Shown piece after piece: positions 1 through 6,317 of a stretch of 7,128 nt of DNA. The stretch is taken from assembly GCA_024763115.1 (NCBI GenBank), contig JANTGB010000115.1, positions 1-7,128 on the forward strand, written 5' to 3'. The stretch is from Desulfobulbaceae bacterium. Its GTDB lineage: Bacteria > Desulfobacterota > Desulfobulbia > Desulfobulbales > SURF-16. The notes below the pieces were generated by a model, which worked only from the letters and a program-made list of their open reading frames with translations, ran no database searches and was not told the origin of the DNA. Within the stretch, counting starts at the first letter, position 1. Every line of letters begins with the position of its first letter. The translations under genes were made by a program, and so were the position numbers.

Positions 1-44
1 TCTTCGGCTGCCTTCCTGACTTATTTTATAAGTATCAGCATTTC

Positions 45-72
45 ATTAAACATAAAAATTCTTTCGTGTCAA
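45..72 (-). promoter_or_regulatory. Candidate leftward promoter for a gene beyond the left edge
   Basis: On the minus strand a perfect TTGACA (-35, plus positions 67-72) is followed after 16 bases by TTTAAT (-10, positions 45-50), a 5/6 match to TATAAT. Downstream on the same strand there is a small inverted repeat, CTTAT-TTT-ATAAG (20-32), and then AGGAAGG at about 8-14, which could be a ribosome binding site for a gene starting just outside the window. This is pattern matching only; no coding start is visible. Confidence 0.35.
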
Positions 73-334
73 CGTCAAGAGGTAAAGTACAGCAAAAAAA
101 AGTGATAAGGGGGGGTGACAGTCTGTTTGAGGAAAATTCCGGCGGGTTGGTTGTTTCCGCGATAGCGGTTCAGTTCAACAACCCTTAGAAATGGAAGAAA
201 GCAGTTGACTAATCAGGCAACTGTTATTAATAGTCTTAATGATTATTTCCTCTGCCATAATTTTCATGGCAGTTAGGTAAGATAGCAAACATGGAATGGC
301 TCGACAAGATTTTTTATAATATAGCAATACTTTC
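73..334. other. Intergenic stretch without a supported gene
   Basis: No convincing coding region lies here on either strand. It holds an A8 run (94-101) and a G7 run (109-115). There is a 6-bp inverted repeat CAGTTG/CAACTG (202-207, 218-223). There is also a 7-bp hairpin with a 7-base loop, CTGCCAT/ATGGCAG (252-258, 266-272), which lacks a following T tract and so does not look like a classic terminator. The AT-rich stretch at about 308-334, just before the tRNA promoter, could act as an UP element for RNA polymerase, which is an inference. One reading frame is open from 3 to 188 but resembles no protein I know. Confidence 0.6.
203..213. repeat. Left arm of an 11-bp inverted repeat flanking the tRNA unit
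   Basis: AGTTGACTAAT at 203-213 recurs as its exact reverse complement at 599-609, just beyond the tRNA terminator. The two arms enclose the promoter, both tRNA genes and the terminator. A match of this length between two stretches of a few hundred bases is only mildly unlikely by chance, so its meaning is uncertain. Confidence 0.3.
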
Positions 335-363
335 TTGACAGTTTGCTAAGAGTATTGTAAAAA
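335..363 (+). promoter_or_regulatory. Promoter of the tRNA-Lys/tRNA-Glu unit
   Basis: A perfect -35 box TTGACA (335-340) is followed by a 17-base spacer and TAAAAA (358-363), which matches 4 of 6 positions of the -10 consensus. Transcription would begin near 370, about ten bases before the mature 5' end of tRNA-Lys. The AT-rich run just upstream would strengthen it. Location and spacing fit a sigma-70-type stable-RNA promoter. Confidence 0.65.
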
Positions 364-379
364 ACGCCCTTCAGCCGTT

Positions 380-455
380 GGGTCGTTAACTCAGTAGGTA
401 GAGTATCTGCCTTTTAAGCAGAGAGTCGCGCGTTCGAGCCGCGCACGACCCACCA
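380..455 (+). tRNA. tRNA-Lys, anticodon UUU
   Basis: A complete cloverleaf of 76 bases. The acceptor stem pairs GGGTCGT (380-386) with ACGACCC (445-451), and A452 is the discriminator. The anticodon stem TCTGC/GCAGA encloses the seven-base loop CTTTTAA, with TTT at 413-415, which reads the lysine codons AAA/AAG. The T arm has stem GCGCG/CGCGC and loop TTCGAGC. The 3' CCA (453-455) is encoded in the DNA. It is the first of two tRNAs in one transcript: only eight bases separate it from tRNA-Glu. Confidence 0.96.
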
Positions 456-463
456 TAGAATAT

Positions 464-541
464 GTCCCCATCGTCTAGTCAGGTCCAGGACACCGGCCTT
501 TCACGCCGGCAGCACCGGTTCAAATCCGGTTGGGGACGCCA
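464..541 (+). tRNA. tRNA-Glu, anticodon UUC
   Basis: A complete cloverleaf of 78 bases. The acceptor stem pairs GTCCCCA (464-470) with TGGGGAC (531-537), followed by discriminator G538 and an encoded CCA (539-541). The anticodon stem CCGGC/GCCGG holds the loop CTTTCAC, with TTC at 500-502, which reads GAA/GAG. The T arm has stem ACCGG/CCGGT and loop TTCAAAT. The D loop is about two bases longer than in the common 76-base tRNA-Glu, but the fold looks functional. A strong terminator lies ten bases downstream. Besides translation, charged tRNA-Glu is the substrate for tetrapyrrole synthesis in bacteria that use the C5 route. Confidence 0.96.
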
Positions 542-550
542 GTTAATTTT

Positions 551-587
551 AAGGAGTTAGGCCGATCGGCTTAACTCCTTTTTTTTT
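551..587 (+). terminator. Rho-independent terminator of the tRNA unit
   Basis: AAGGAGTTAGGCC (551-563) pairs with GGCTTAACTCCTT (568-580), with one G-T pair, around a GATC loop. Nine T residues follow (579-587). The long stem and T run directly after tRNA-Glu make a textbook intrinsic terminator on the plus strand. On the minus strand the hairpin is followed by AAAATTAACT rather than a U run, so it should not serve the convergent transporter gene well. Confidence 0.93.
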
Positions 588-657
588 CGAACAACGGAAT
601 TAGTCAACTCAAATTTATCAAGTTTAAATGCCCACCTTACGCCTCATCTCTGCGAAT

Positions 658-1944
658 TCATTTTTGCATGCGCCCTAAACGGTAAACAGTCCAGATTGTT
701 CCCGGCACCAGAAATAGCAGGGCCAGGCGAAAAACCACCTGGCGGGGATGCATACCTTGATCCAGGGCCGCGCCGGTAAAATAAGTTGACAGGCTGAGAA
801 CAAAAGTAAGAAGGGCCATTTCCGCCGCAAAAACCCGGCCCCGGAATTTATCCGGCACCAGCTGCTGGAGCAGGGTGGTGCTGAACACCCACTGGATAGC
901 GCCGCCGATATGACCGCAAAGGACAAAAAAGGCGGCCCAGGCCAGGGTTGGAGCCTGGCTGAAGAGCAGGTAGCTGGCCGAAGAAATAAAAAAAGCCATG
1001 CCGATTGAGCGATACATGGATTTATTGCTTTCGCCGAAAAAACGCCAGGCCAGGATGGGTCCAAGGGCTGCGCCAATACCCCGAAAACTATAAAGAATTC
1101 CACTGTATCCCCCCTGCCCGTTACTGCTGAAAACCTGTTCGCCGAATACGGTAAGCATTACCAGAATACCACCCGATAAAGCCCAGCCGCTTTTTACCAG
1201 CAGCAACATCCCAACTTCTTTATCCTCTATCACATAGCGGAAGCCTTCCCGCAGATCGTTTATGCCAAGCAACTGACGCAAACCGTTTGTTTTATGTGTT
1301 GCCTGAGGATGGGTCGGAAGTTCAAGGCGACTTAAGAGCAGGGCTGACAGCAGAAATGAAGTCGCATCAATAACAATGGCTGTGCGCCAGCCAAAAGCTG
1401 CGGTAACAAAACCGCCCAGGGCAGCACCAAAGGCCAGCATGAGCGACCAGGTTACCCCGCTTAAACCGTTTGCCGTATTTAATTCTTCCGAATGGCAGAG
1501 ATTGGGCACCGAAGCCCGTTTGGCCGGATCGGCAAATGTCCATAATGATTCCTGAATCAAAGCCAGCAGATAAATCAACCAGACCTGGTCGGCGGTTTTA
1601 ACCAGTAGAAACGATATAACTACCAGAGCCCGGAGCAGGTCGCAGCTGACCATTATGGTTTTGCGCGATATTTTGTCGGCCAGCACCCCGGCTGCCGGGC
1701 CCAGAACGCTGGTCGGCATGAATTTGGCCAGCAGAAACCAGCTTACTGCCTGACCGGAACCGGTTAATCCGGTAAGCAGAACAAAAATGGCAATATAGTT
1801 GAACCAGTTGCCCATCTGGCTGATAACCCCGGCCATCCAGAAACGGCGAAAACGGGGATTGGTCAAGAGAAGTTTGAGATAGGAACGATACTCGCCGGCC
1901 GGAGAAGAATGTATTTTTGCAGCTGTTGTTTTGTTATTGCCCAT
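658..1944 (-). CDS. MFS transporter, MFS_3/EntS-like exporter
   Basis: A 428-residue inner-membrane protein of the major facilitator superfamily, at the usual length for a 12-helix carrier. After a polar N-terminal tail, the stretch at about 23-60 (NPRFRRFW, then SQMGNWFNYIAIFVLL) resembles the start of the MFS_3/enterobactin-exporter-like group. The loop between helices 2 and 3 holds motif A, GVLADKISRK (86-95). ADPAKRASVPNL (138-149) followed by TANG (157-160) is also typical of this group. A cytoplasmic linker at about 205-240 separates the two six-helix halves. The substrate cannot be read from sequence; the family includes siderophore and drug exporters. The ATG at 1944 is the only reasonable start, because an in-frame stop lies two codons upstream, but no clear Shine-Dalgarno precedes it. 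It stands alone, divergent from fbp and convergent with the tRNAs. Confidence 0.88.
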   Translation of the reverse strand: MGNNKTTAAKIHSSPAGEYRSYLKLLLTNPRFRRFWMAGVISQMGNWFNYIAIFVLLTGLTGSGQAVSWFLLAKFMPTSVLGPAAGVLADKISRKTIMVSCDLLRALVVISFLLVKTADQVWLIYLLALIQESLWTFADPAKRASVPNLCHSEELNTANGLSGVTWSLMLAFGAALGGFVTAAFGWRTAIVIDATSFLLSALLLSRLELPTHPQATHKTNGLRQLLGINDLREGFRYVIEDKEVGMLLLVKSGWALSGGILVMLTVFGEQVFSSNGQGGYSGILYSFRGIGAALGPILAWRFFGESNKSMYRSIGMAFFISSASYLLFSQAPTLAWAAFFVLCGHIGGAIQWVFSTTLLQQLVPDKFRGRVFAAEMALLTFVLSLSTYFTGAALDQGMHPRQVVFRLALLFLVPGTIWTVYRLGRMQK

Positions 1945-2011
1945 TTGTCATGAATCAGAGACCGGAAGCCGCCGGCTATAGATGTTTCTTTGTGCAGGTT
2001 TTAATTTTTAT

Positions 2012-2040
2012 TTGACATGGATGATTCCACTGGTCATATT
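2012..2040 (+). promoter_or_regulatory. Promoter of fbp
   Basis: A perfect TTGACA (2012-2017) is followed by a 17-base spacer and CATATT (2035-2040), a 4/6 match to the -10 consensus. The surrounding region is strongly AT-rich. Transcription would start near 2047, giving a leader of about 70 bases before the fbp ATG at 2115. No operator palindrome stands out. Confidence 0.55.
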
Positions 2041-2100
2041 ACTTTATTCTTTTTTTTTAATTACGTCATTTTATATATTTTACTCGCAGCAGGTTGCATC

Positions 2101-2108
2101 AGAGGGAG
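2101..2108 (+). promoter_or_regulatory. Ribosome binding site that fixes the fbp start
   Basis: AGAGGGAG lies six bases before ATG 2115. The frame is open upstream to a TTG at 2094, but that TTG has no Shine-Dalgarno of its own, and starting there would place this purine-rich site inside the coding region. The ATG is therefore the better start. Confidence 0.8.
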
Positions 2109-2114
2109 AAAATA

Positions 2115-3131
2115 ATGGAGAGAAGACCGATAGGTATAACCGTCAGCCGGCAGATAATGGACAGCCAGCGCATGCATCCCGGCGCAACAGGAGAATTATC
2201 CGGCTTGCTCAGTGAGTTGATTGTCGCGGCTAAAGTTATTTCCGCTGAAGTAAATATGGCAGGCCTTGCCGATATTTTGGGCGTTTCCGGTAAAACGAAT
2301 ATCCAGGGCGAACAGGTTCAGAAACTTGATGAATTTGCCAATAATACCATTATAAGGCGGATGGCCCGTTGCGGTTATATCTGTGTTATGACCTCGGAAG
2401 AAGAAGATGATATTATTCCGGTAAAGGAGGGATATGAAGGTAAATACACCCTGGCCTTTGACCCTCTGGACGGTTCGTCAAATATTGATGTCAATGTTAA
2501 TGTCGGTACTATTTTTTCCATTCATCGCCGGGCCAGCCAATGGCGCAAGGGTTCCAGGGAGGATTTATTGAAAAGAGGACGGGATCAGGTGGCGGCCGGT
2601 TATATAATATATGGCTCCAGCACTATAATGGTTTACACGGTTGGCGAAGGAGTGCATGGCTTTACCCTTGACCCCAGCGTCGGCGAGTTTTTTCTTTCTC
2701 ATCCGGATATCAAAATGCCTGAAGAGAGCAAATATATCAGCGTTAATGAAGGCAATCATCGTTACTGGTCGGATGAGATGCGGCAATATATTGATTATCT
2801 CCGCCAGGAGGATAAGGCATCGGGCCGTCCCTACAGCGCCCGATATATTGGTTCCCTGGTGGCTGATTTTCACCGTAATCTTATTACCGGCGGCATTTTT
2901 CTCTATCCAAGCGACAGTAAAAATCCTGATAAACCTCATGGTAAACTGCGGCTGCTCTATGAGGCCTCGCCTTTAGCCATGATTGCCGAACAGGCCGGAG
3001 GCAGGGCCATTACCGATGAAGGTCGGACAATTCTGGATATTGAGCCTGGCGATCTACATCAGCGGGTACCGCTGATTATCGGCAGTAAAATTGCGGTTGA
3101 TGAGGCTGAAAAATTTCTACTGGGCCTTTAA
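2115..3131 (+). CDS. fbp: Fructose-1,6-bisphosphatase, class I
   Basis: A 338-residue cytoplasmic enzyme that hydrolyses fructose 1,6-bisphosphate to fructose 6-phosphate and phosphate, the committed step of gluconeogenesis; it is also used in pentose regeneration. Length and motifs fit the class I family. GLADILGVSGKTNIQGE (residues 50-66) is the conserved N-terminal block, and the acidic SEEEDD (94-99) follows. DPLDGSSNID (116-125) is the metal- and phosphate-binding signature. YIGSLVADFHR (244-254), GGIFLYP (259-265) and GKLRLLYEASP (276-286) are the substrate-binding region, and AGGRA (294-298) lies near the C terminus. All expected metal-binding acidic residues appear present. It is a single-gene unit with its own promoter and shares a terminator with the convergent redox operon. 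Its presence suggests growth on C1-C3 compounds or organic acids, which is inference. Confidence 0.96.
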   Translation: MERRPIGITVSRQIMDSQRMHPGATGELSGLLSELIVAAKVISAEVNMAGLADILGVSGKTNIQGEQVQKLDEFANNTIIRRMARCGYICVMTSEEEDDIIPVKEGYEGKYTLAFDPLDGSSNIDVNVNVGTIFSIHRRASQWRKGSREDLLKRGRDQVAAGYIIYGSSTIMVYTVGEGVHGFTLDPSVGEFFLSHPDIKMPEESKYISVNEGNHRYWSDEMRQYIDYLRQEDKASGRPYSARYIGSLVADFHRNLITGGIFLYPSDSKNPDKPHGKLRLLYEASPLAMIAEQAGGRAITDEGRTILDIEPGDLHQRVPLIIGSKIAVDEAEKFLLGL

Positions 3132-3187
3132 AAACAAAAAAGCCGGAAATATCGGAGGTGATTCTCCGAAATTCCGGCCTTTGTTTT
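3132..3187. terminator. Bidirectional terminator between fbp and the redox operon
   Basis: GCCGGAA (3142-3148) pairs with TTCCGGC (3172-3178). Inside it a second stem, CGGAG/CTCCG (3153-3157, 3164-3168), closes a six-base loop. On the plus strand CTTTGTTTT follows, and fbp ends at 3131. On the minus strand the run is TTTTTTGTTTTT, even better, and the ferredoxin-like gene ends at 3200. One hairpin therefore serves both convergent transcripts. Confidence 0.88.
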
Positions 3188-3199
3188 GCTGCCAACTAA

Positions 3200-3997
3200 C
3201 TATTCATCTTCCTCATTTGTCTCGGATGCCAAAGCAGTACAGGCAGCCATACCAACCAGGCCGGTAAGGCCCATGCCCTTGCTGATTGATTTACCCATCC
3301 TGGCCAGCAGTACCCGTTTTTCAATGAGAGATGCCTCAGGCATTTCAGTCGGAGTGCAGGTCTCTTTCAGGAGATGCATATCCCTCTTGTTGCCGGCATA
3401 GTAGACATTGGGGCCGATGTTGACCACTTTATTGTCAAGTCTCCTGGCGCCTTTTTTGATATATTGGGCCACCTCCGACTTGGGATCATCACGGTCGCCG
3501 AAAATACGGGCCCTGGACAGGCAGGTCTGGACACAGGCCGGTTCCAGCCCTTCGGCCAGCCTTTCCACGCAGAAGCTGCATTTGTCGGCCCTGGGGTCGT
3601 CCAGATCTTCATCAATATAACGGGCCTGGTAGGGGCAGGCCTCGACGCAGAATCCGCAACCCACGCAGCGATCCCTGTCGATCAGTACCGCGCCGGTAAA
3701 GGGGTCTTTGTAGGTGGCGAGAACCGTCATTTTTTTGGTCTTGCCGGTCTTTGGGTCAGTAAATACTTTTTCCGCCTCTTCACCCTGGCAACCCGGCGTA
3801 CAGGCCGGATCATCACAGTGATTACAGAGACCGGGGTAAAAAGTGCCGGACAGTCCGTGCGGGGTTTTGGCCGGCCCTAAACGATGAACCCAGTTACGAC
3901 CGAATTGGGTGGGTACGCTCCATTCCGCCTTACAGGCGATGGCGCAGGCATGACACCCCACGCATCTGTCGAGATCTATTACCATTGCATATTGCAT
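3200..3997 (-). CDS. Four-cluster [4Fe-4S] electron-transfer subunit of a molybdopterin oxidoreductase (PsrB/PhsB/NrfC-like)
   Basis: A 265-residue protein of the DmsB/PsrB/NrfC family that carries electrons between a molybdopterin catalytic subunit and a membrane partner. Sixteen cysteines form four cluster sets: C12-C15-C18-C22 (CVGCHACAIAC), C58-C61-C66-C70 (CNHCDDPAC then TPGC), C111-C114-C117-C121 (CVGCGFCVEACP) and C140-C143-C155-C159. It has no signal peptide; partners of this type are usually exported bound to the Tat-tagged catalytic subunit. It is longer than a minimal PsrB-type protein. Residues from about 190 form an extension ending in a weakly hydrophobic stretch (about 241-257, GMGLTGLVGMAACTALA) and an acidic tail. 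GGAGG (4008-4012) lies ten bases before ATG 3997. It is the last gene of the operon, 42 bases after the catalytic subunit gene. The family is clear; the exact reductase type follows its partner. Confidence 0.92.
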   Translation of the reverse strand: MQYAMVIDLDRCVGCHACAIACKAEWSVPTQFGRNWVHRLGPAKTPHGLSGTFYPGLCNHCDDPACTPGCQGEEAEKVFTDPKTGKTKKMTVLATYKDPFTGAVLIDRDRCVGCGFCVEACPYQARYIDEDLDDPRADKCSFCVERLAEGLEPACVQTCLSRARIFGDRDDPKSEVAQYIKKGARRLDNKVVNIGPNVYYAGNKRDMHLLKETCTPTEMPEASLIEKRVLLARMGKSISKGMGLTGLVGMAACTALASETNEEDE

Positions 3998-4039
3998 AAT
4001 GGTTAATCCTCCAATATGTTAAATAAATTCGCTGTTTTT

Positions 4040-6316
4040 TTAAGCCGGAATACTTATGGACTTACCGTCCTTGATCAGGCGGACAAAGTTAATCCGCATA
4101 CCGCAGCAACCGGTTTCCGGTTCAATAACGGTTCTGGTATTCATGGACTGGTCGTCAATGCCCTGGTTGTGGGCCACGGTCATGGCCGGATTGTCGGTTC
4201 CGTAGCCATGGGCCAGGTAAATAACATCCTTGCGGATACCGGGGGTAACCTTGACAATAGTCGTGCCCGTGGTTTTGACTCCATCCTGATTTTCCAATGA
4301 TACCCGATCACCATCCTTGATGCCCATCTTGGCGGCCAGTTCGTCATTAAGCCAGACAGGATTTTCCGGGATTTCATGGTGGAGCCAGGCATTATTCTGG
4401 CTGCGGTTAAAACTGTGTACAGGCGAACGGCCGTAAATCATCCGGGCATAGCCCCTGGGCGGCTCTGGAACCTTGGTATAAACCGGTACCGGAGAAAATC
4501 CTTCCTCTTCCAGTTCTTCCAGATACAGTTCAATTTTTTCCGATTCAGTATTGAATTCCGCTACGTCTCCAGGCTCAAGATAACTGGATTCACCCTCCTG
4601 GATATAAATACCCTTTTCCTTCTTGATTTTGGCAATGGATAGTTCAACGTCTTCCACTTCTTTCAGGCAGTGATCAACATATTCTTCCTGGGTTTTGACC
4701 GGAATAGCCTTGCCGACCCCCATGCGTTTGGCCAGGCCGTTAATGATCCATACCGGGTCTTTACGTTCAAACATGGGAGGAACCAGGGGCATGCGCGGGG
4801 CGATAAACTGCTGCGGCTTGGCGGAGCAGTCCCACTGGGTGCCTTTTTCAATATGATCGTAACGCTCAAGATAACAGGCCTCGGGCAGAAGAATGTCGGC
4901 CCACATGGTAATGTCGGTAGGCGAAACGTCGGTAACCATGACAAAGTCCATATTCTTCAAGGCCTTTTTCGTCTCGTCCTGAACCGGAAATGTCTTGATG
5001 GGGTTGGCACCCCAGACCACCATGCCCTTGATGGGATAAGGCTTGCCGGTTATCATGGTTTCCCTGATCATATCAGTAGGGGTTCCCGGAGGTCTGAAAG
5101 GATATTTTTCCGCCATTTCCGCCAGGGCAAAATCTTCCGGATCATAATCATCGTCGAATTCCGCCTCAGGCCAATGCACATGGCCGGCGCTCATCCGGTT
5201 GATGTTCTGGATACCGCCGGGCACATCATAACCGCCCAGCAAAGCGGCCAGGCAGGCATGAGCCCTGATCCGCTGAAAGTCATTGCCGTACCAGGTGGCA
5301 TGACGGCCGGGATGAATGGCGACATTCGGGGCATTCTTGGCCAGAATTTCCGCTACTTCGATAATTTGCGCAGCAGGAATATCACAGATTTTCGCGGCTT
5401 TTTTGACAGTCATGCCGCTGATGCCTTTTTTGAACTTGGCAAAACCATTGCAACTTTCCTTGACAAACTTTTTATTATAAATGCCCTTGTCAATGAGATA
5501 ATTCATCACTGCAAGCAAAAAGGCGGTATCAGTTGCCGGTTTGATTTTGACCCAGACATCCGCCTTGGCTGCTGAGGCGGAAAAACGGGGATCAACAACA
5601 ATAATTTTTGCTCCGCGTAATTTGCCGGTAATAAAATTTCTGACATGAGAGAGATGAATATTCTCGCCGATATGGGTACCGATGAGCAGCATGGCCTTGG
5701 CATTGGCCATATCCACATCCTCATTGGGAACATAGCCCAGGGTTTTCAACATGGCAATGGCGGTCTGTCCCCGGCATTGATAAAAGGCGGGCTCACATAT
5801 ATTCGGTACGCCGATATGTTCGAAAAAGGCGGTGGGATAATGGGCTGAAGCGCCGTGATACCAGAGAGCAACCCCCTGGGGGCCGTATTTTTTCCGCACC
5901 TTCTGCAGCCCTTTGGCACAGGCATCCAGGGCCTCGTCCCAGGATATTTTTTTCCATTTGGGTTTTCCCCGTTCGCCTACGTTTTTCATCGGGTGTTTTA
6001 AGCGGTCAGGATCGTAAATCAATTTAAGTCCGGCATTGCCCCTGGCGCAGAGAGCTGTGCCGTTGTCAATACTTTTCGGGTTGCCTTCAAGTTTTACCAG
6101 TTGACCGTCGCGAACCTTGCCCACCAGCTGGCAGCGCCAGAAACACATCTCGCACACTCCGCCATAAACGGTCTTGGTGTCCTTGAAGCTTCCCGGCGCG
6201 GCAAATTCACCGGAAGTGAAACTGCTGTCGGCTGAAACCACCTTGGAAAGTGGAATAGTTGCGGCGGCAAGAGACGCTGATTGAAGGAATCTCCTTCTGG
6301 TCATCTTTAAAGCCAT
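4040..6316 (-). CDS. Tat-exported molybdopterin oxidoreductase catalytic subunit, polysulfide/thiosulfate reductase (PsrA/PhsA)-like
   Basis: A 758-residue member of the DMSO reductase superfamily, binding bis-molybdopterin guanine dinucleotide and one [4Fe-4S] cluster. A Tat signal opens the protein: TRRRFLQ at 6-12, a hydrophobic stretch, then VSA-D near 27-30, so it should act in the periplasm. The cluster motif is C55-x2-C58-x3-C62-x27-C90 (CEMCFWRC), the form seen in PsrA and PhsA. C181 in FYQCRGQ lines up by eye with the molybdenum-ligand cysteine of PhsA. WDEAL (126-130), VVDPR (240-244), HPGRHATWYG (335-344), VVWGANP (433-439), ADILLPEACYLER (473-485) and the C-terminal molydopterin-binding region (about 625-745) match the family. 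The likely reaction is reduction of polysulfide, thiosulfate or a related sulfur, selenium or arsenic oxyanion; the substrate cannot be fixed by eye, and oxidation is possible. Only one base separates it from the chaperone gene. Confidence 0.92.
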   Translation of the reverse strand: MALKMTRRRFLQSASLAAATIPLSKVVSADSSFTSGEFAAPGSFKDTKTVYGGVCEMCFWRCQLVGKVRDGQLVKLEGNPKSIDNGTALCARGNAGLKLIYDPDRLKHPMKNVGERGKPKWKKISWDEALDACAKGLQKVRKKYGPQGVALWYHGASAHYPTAFFEHIGVPNICEPAFYQCRGQTAIAMLKTLGYVPNEDVDMANAKAMLLIGTHIGENIHLSHVRNFITGKLRGAKIIVVDPRFSASAAKADVWVKIKPATDTAFLLAVMNYLIDKGIYNKKFVKESCNGFAKFKKGISGMTVKKAAKICDIPAAQIIEVAEILAKNAPNVAIHPGRHATWYGNDFQRIRAHACLAALLGGYDVPGGIQNINRMSAGHVHWPEAEFDDDYDPEDFALAEMAEKYPFRPPGTPTDMIRETMITGKPYPIKGMVVWGANPIKTFPVQDETKKALKNMDFVMVTDVSPTDITMWADILLPEACYLERYDHIEKGTQWDCSAKPQQFIAPRMPLVPPMFERKDPVWIINGLAKRMGVGKAIPVKTQEEYVDHCLKEVEDVELSIAKIKKEKGIYIQEGESSYLEPGDVAEFNTESEKIELYLEELEEEGFSPVPVYTKVPEPPRGYARMIYGRSPVHSFNRSQNNAWLHHEIPENPVWLNDELAAKMGIKDGDRVSLENQDGVKTTGTTIVKVTPGIRKDVIYLAHGYGTDNPAMTVAHNQGIDDQSMNTRTVIEPETGCCGMRINFVRLIKDGKSISIPA

Positions 6317-6317
6317 A

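Noticed and set aside
3..188. Open plus-strand frame reaching a TAG at 186-188, possibly the tail of an upstream gene
   Set aside because: The translation is lysine- and serine-rich at first, passes through A8 and G7 runs and matches nothing I recognise; 62 codons open by chance is plausible.
252..272. 7-bp hairpin as a terminator for an upstream plus-strand gene
   Set aside because: No T run follows it and no gene is seen to end just before it.
315..320. Perfect TATAAT as the tRNA -10 box
   Set aside because: No acceptable -35 lies 16-18 bases upstream, and the TTGACA at 335 gives a better-spaced promoter next to the tRNA.
2094..2114. TTG at 2094 as the fbp start, adding seven residues
   Set aside because: The Shine-Dalgarno GAGGGAG lies inside this extension and is well placed for the ATG at 2115.
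1982..2215. 77-codon plus-strand frame starting with a hydrophobic stretch
   Set aside because: It overlaps the first 100 bases of fbp in another frame, contains the fbp promoter, has no ribosome binding site, and its hydrophobicity comes from T-rich intergenic DNA.
3374..3880. 168-codon plus-strand frame
   Set aside because: It is antisense to the cysteine-motif region of the ferredoxin-like gene, which is clearly the real one.
4670..5575. 301-codon plus-strand frame
   Set aside because: It is antisense to the catalytic molybdopterin subunit, whose motifs cover the whole stretch; the translation has no family features.
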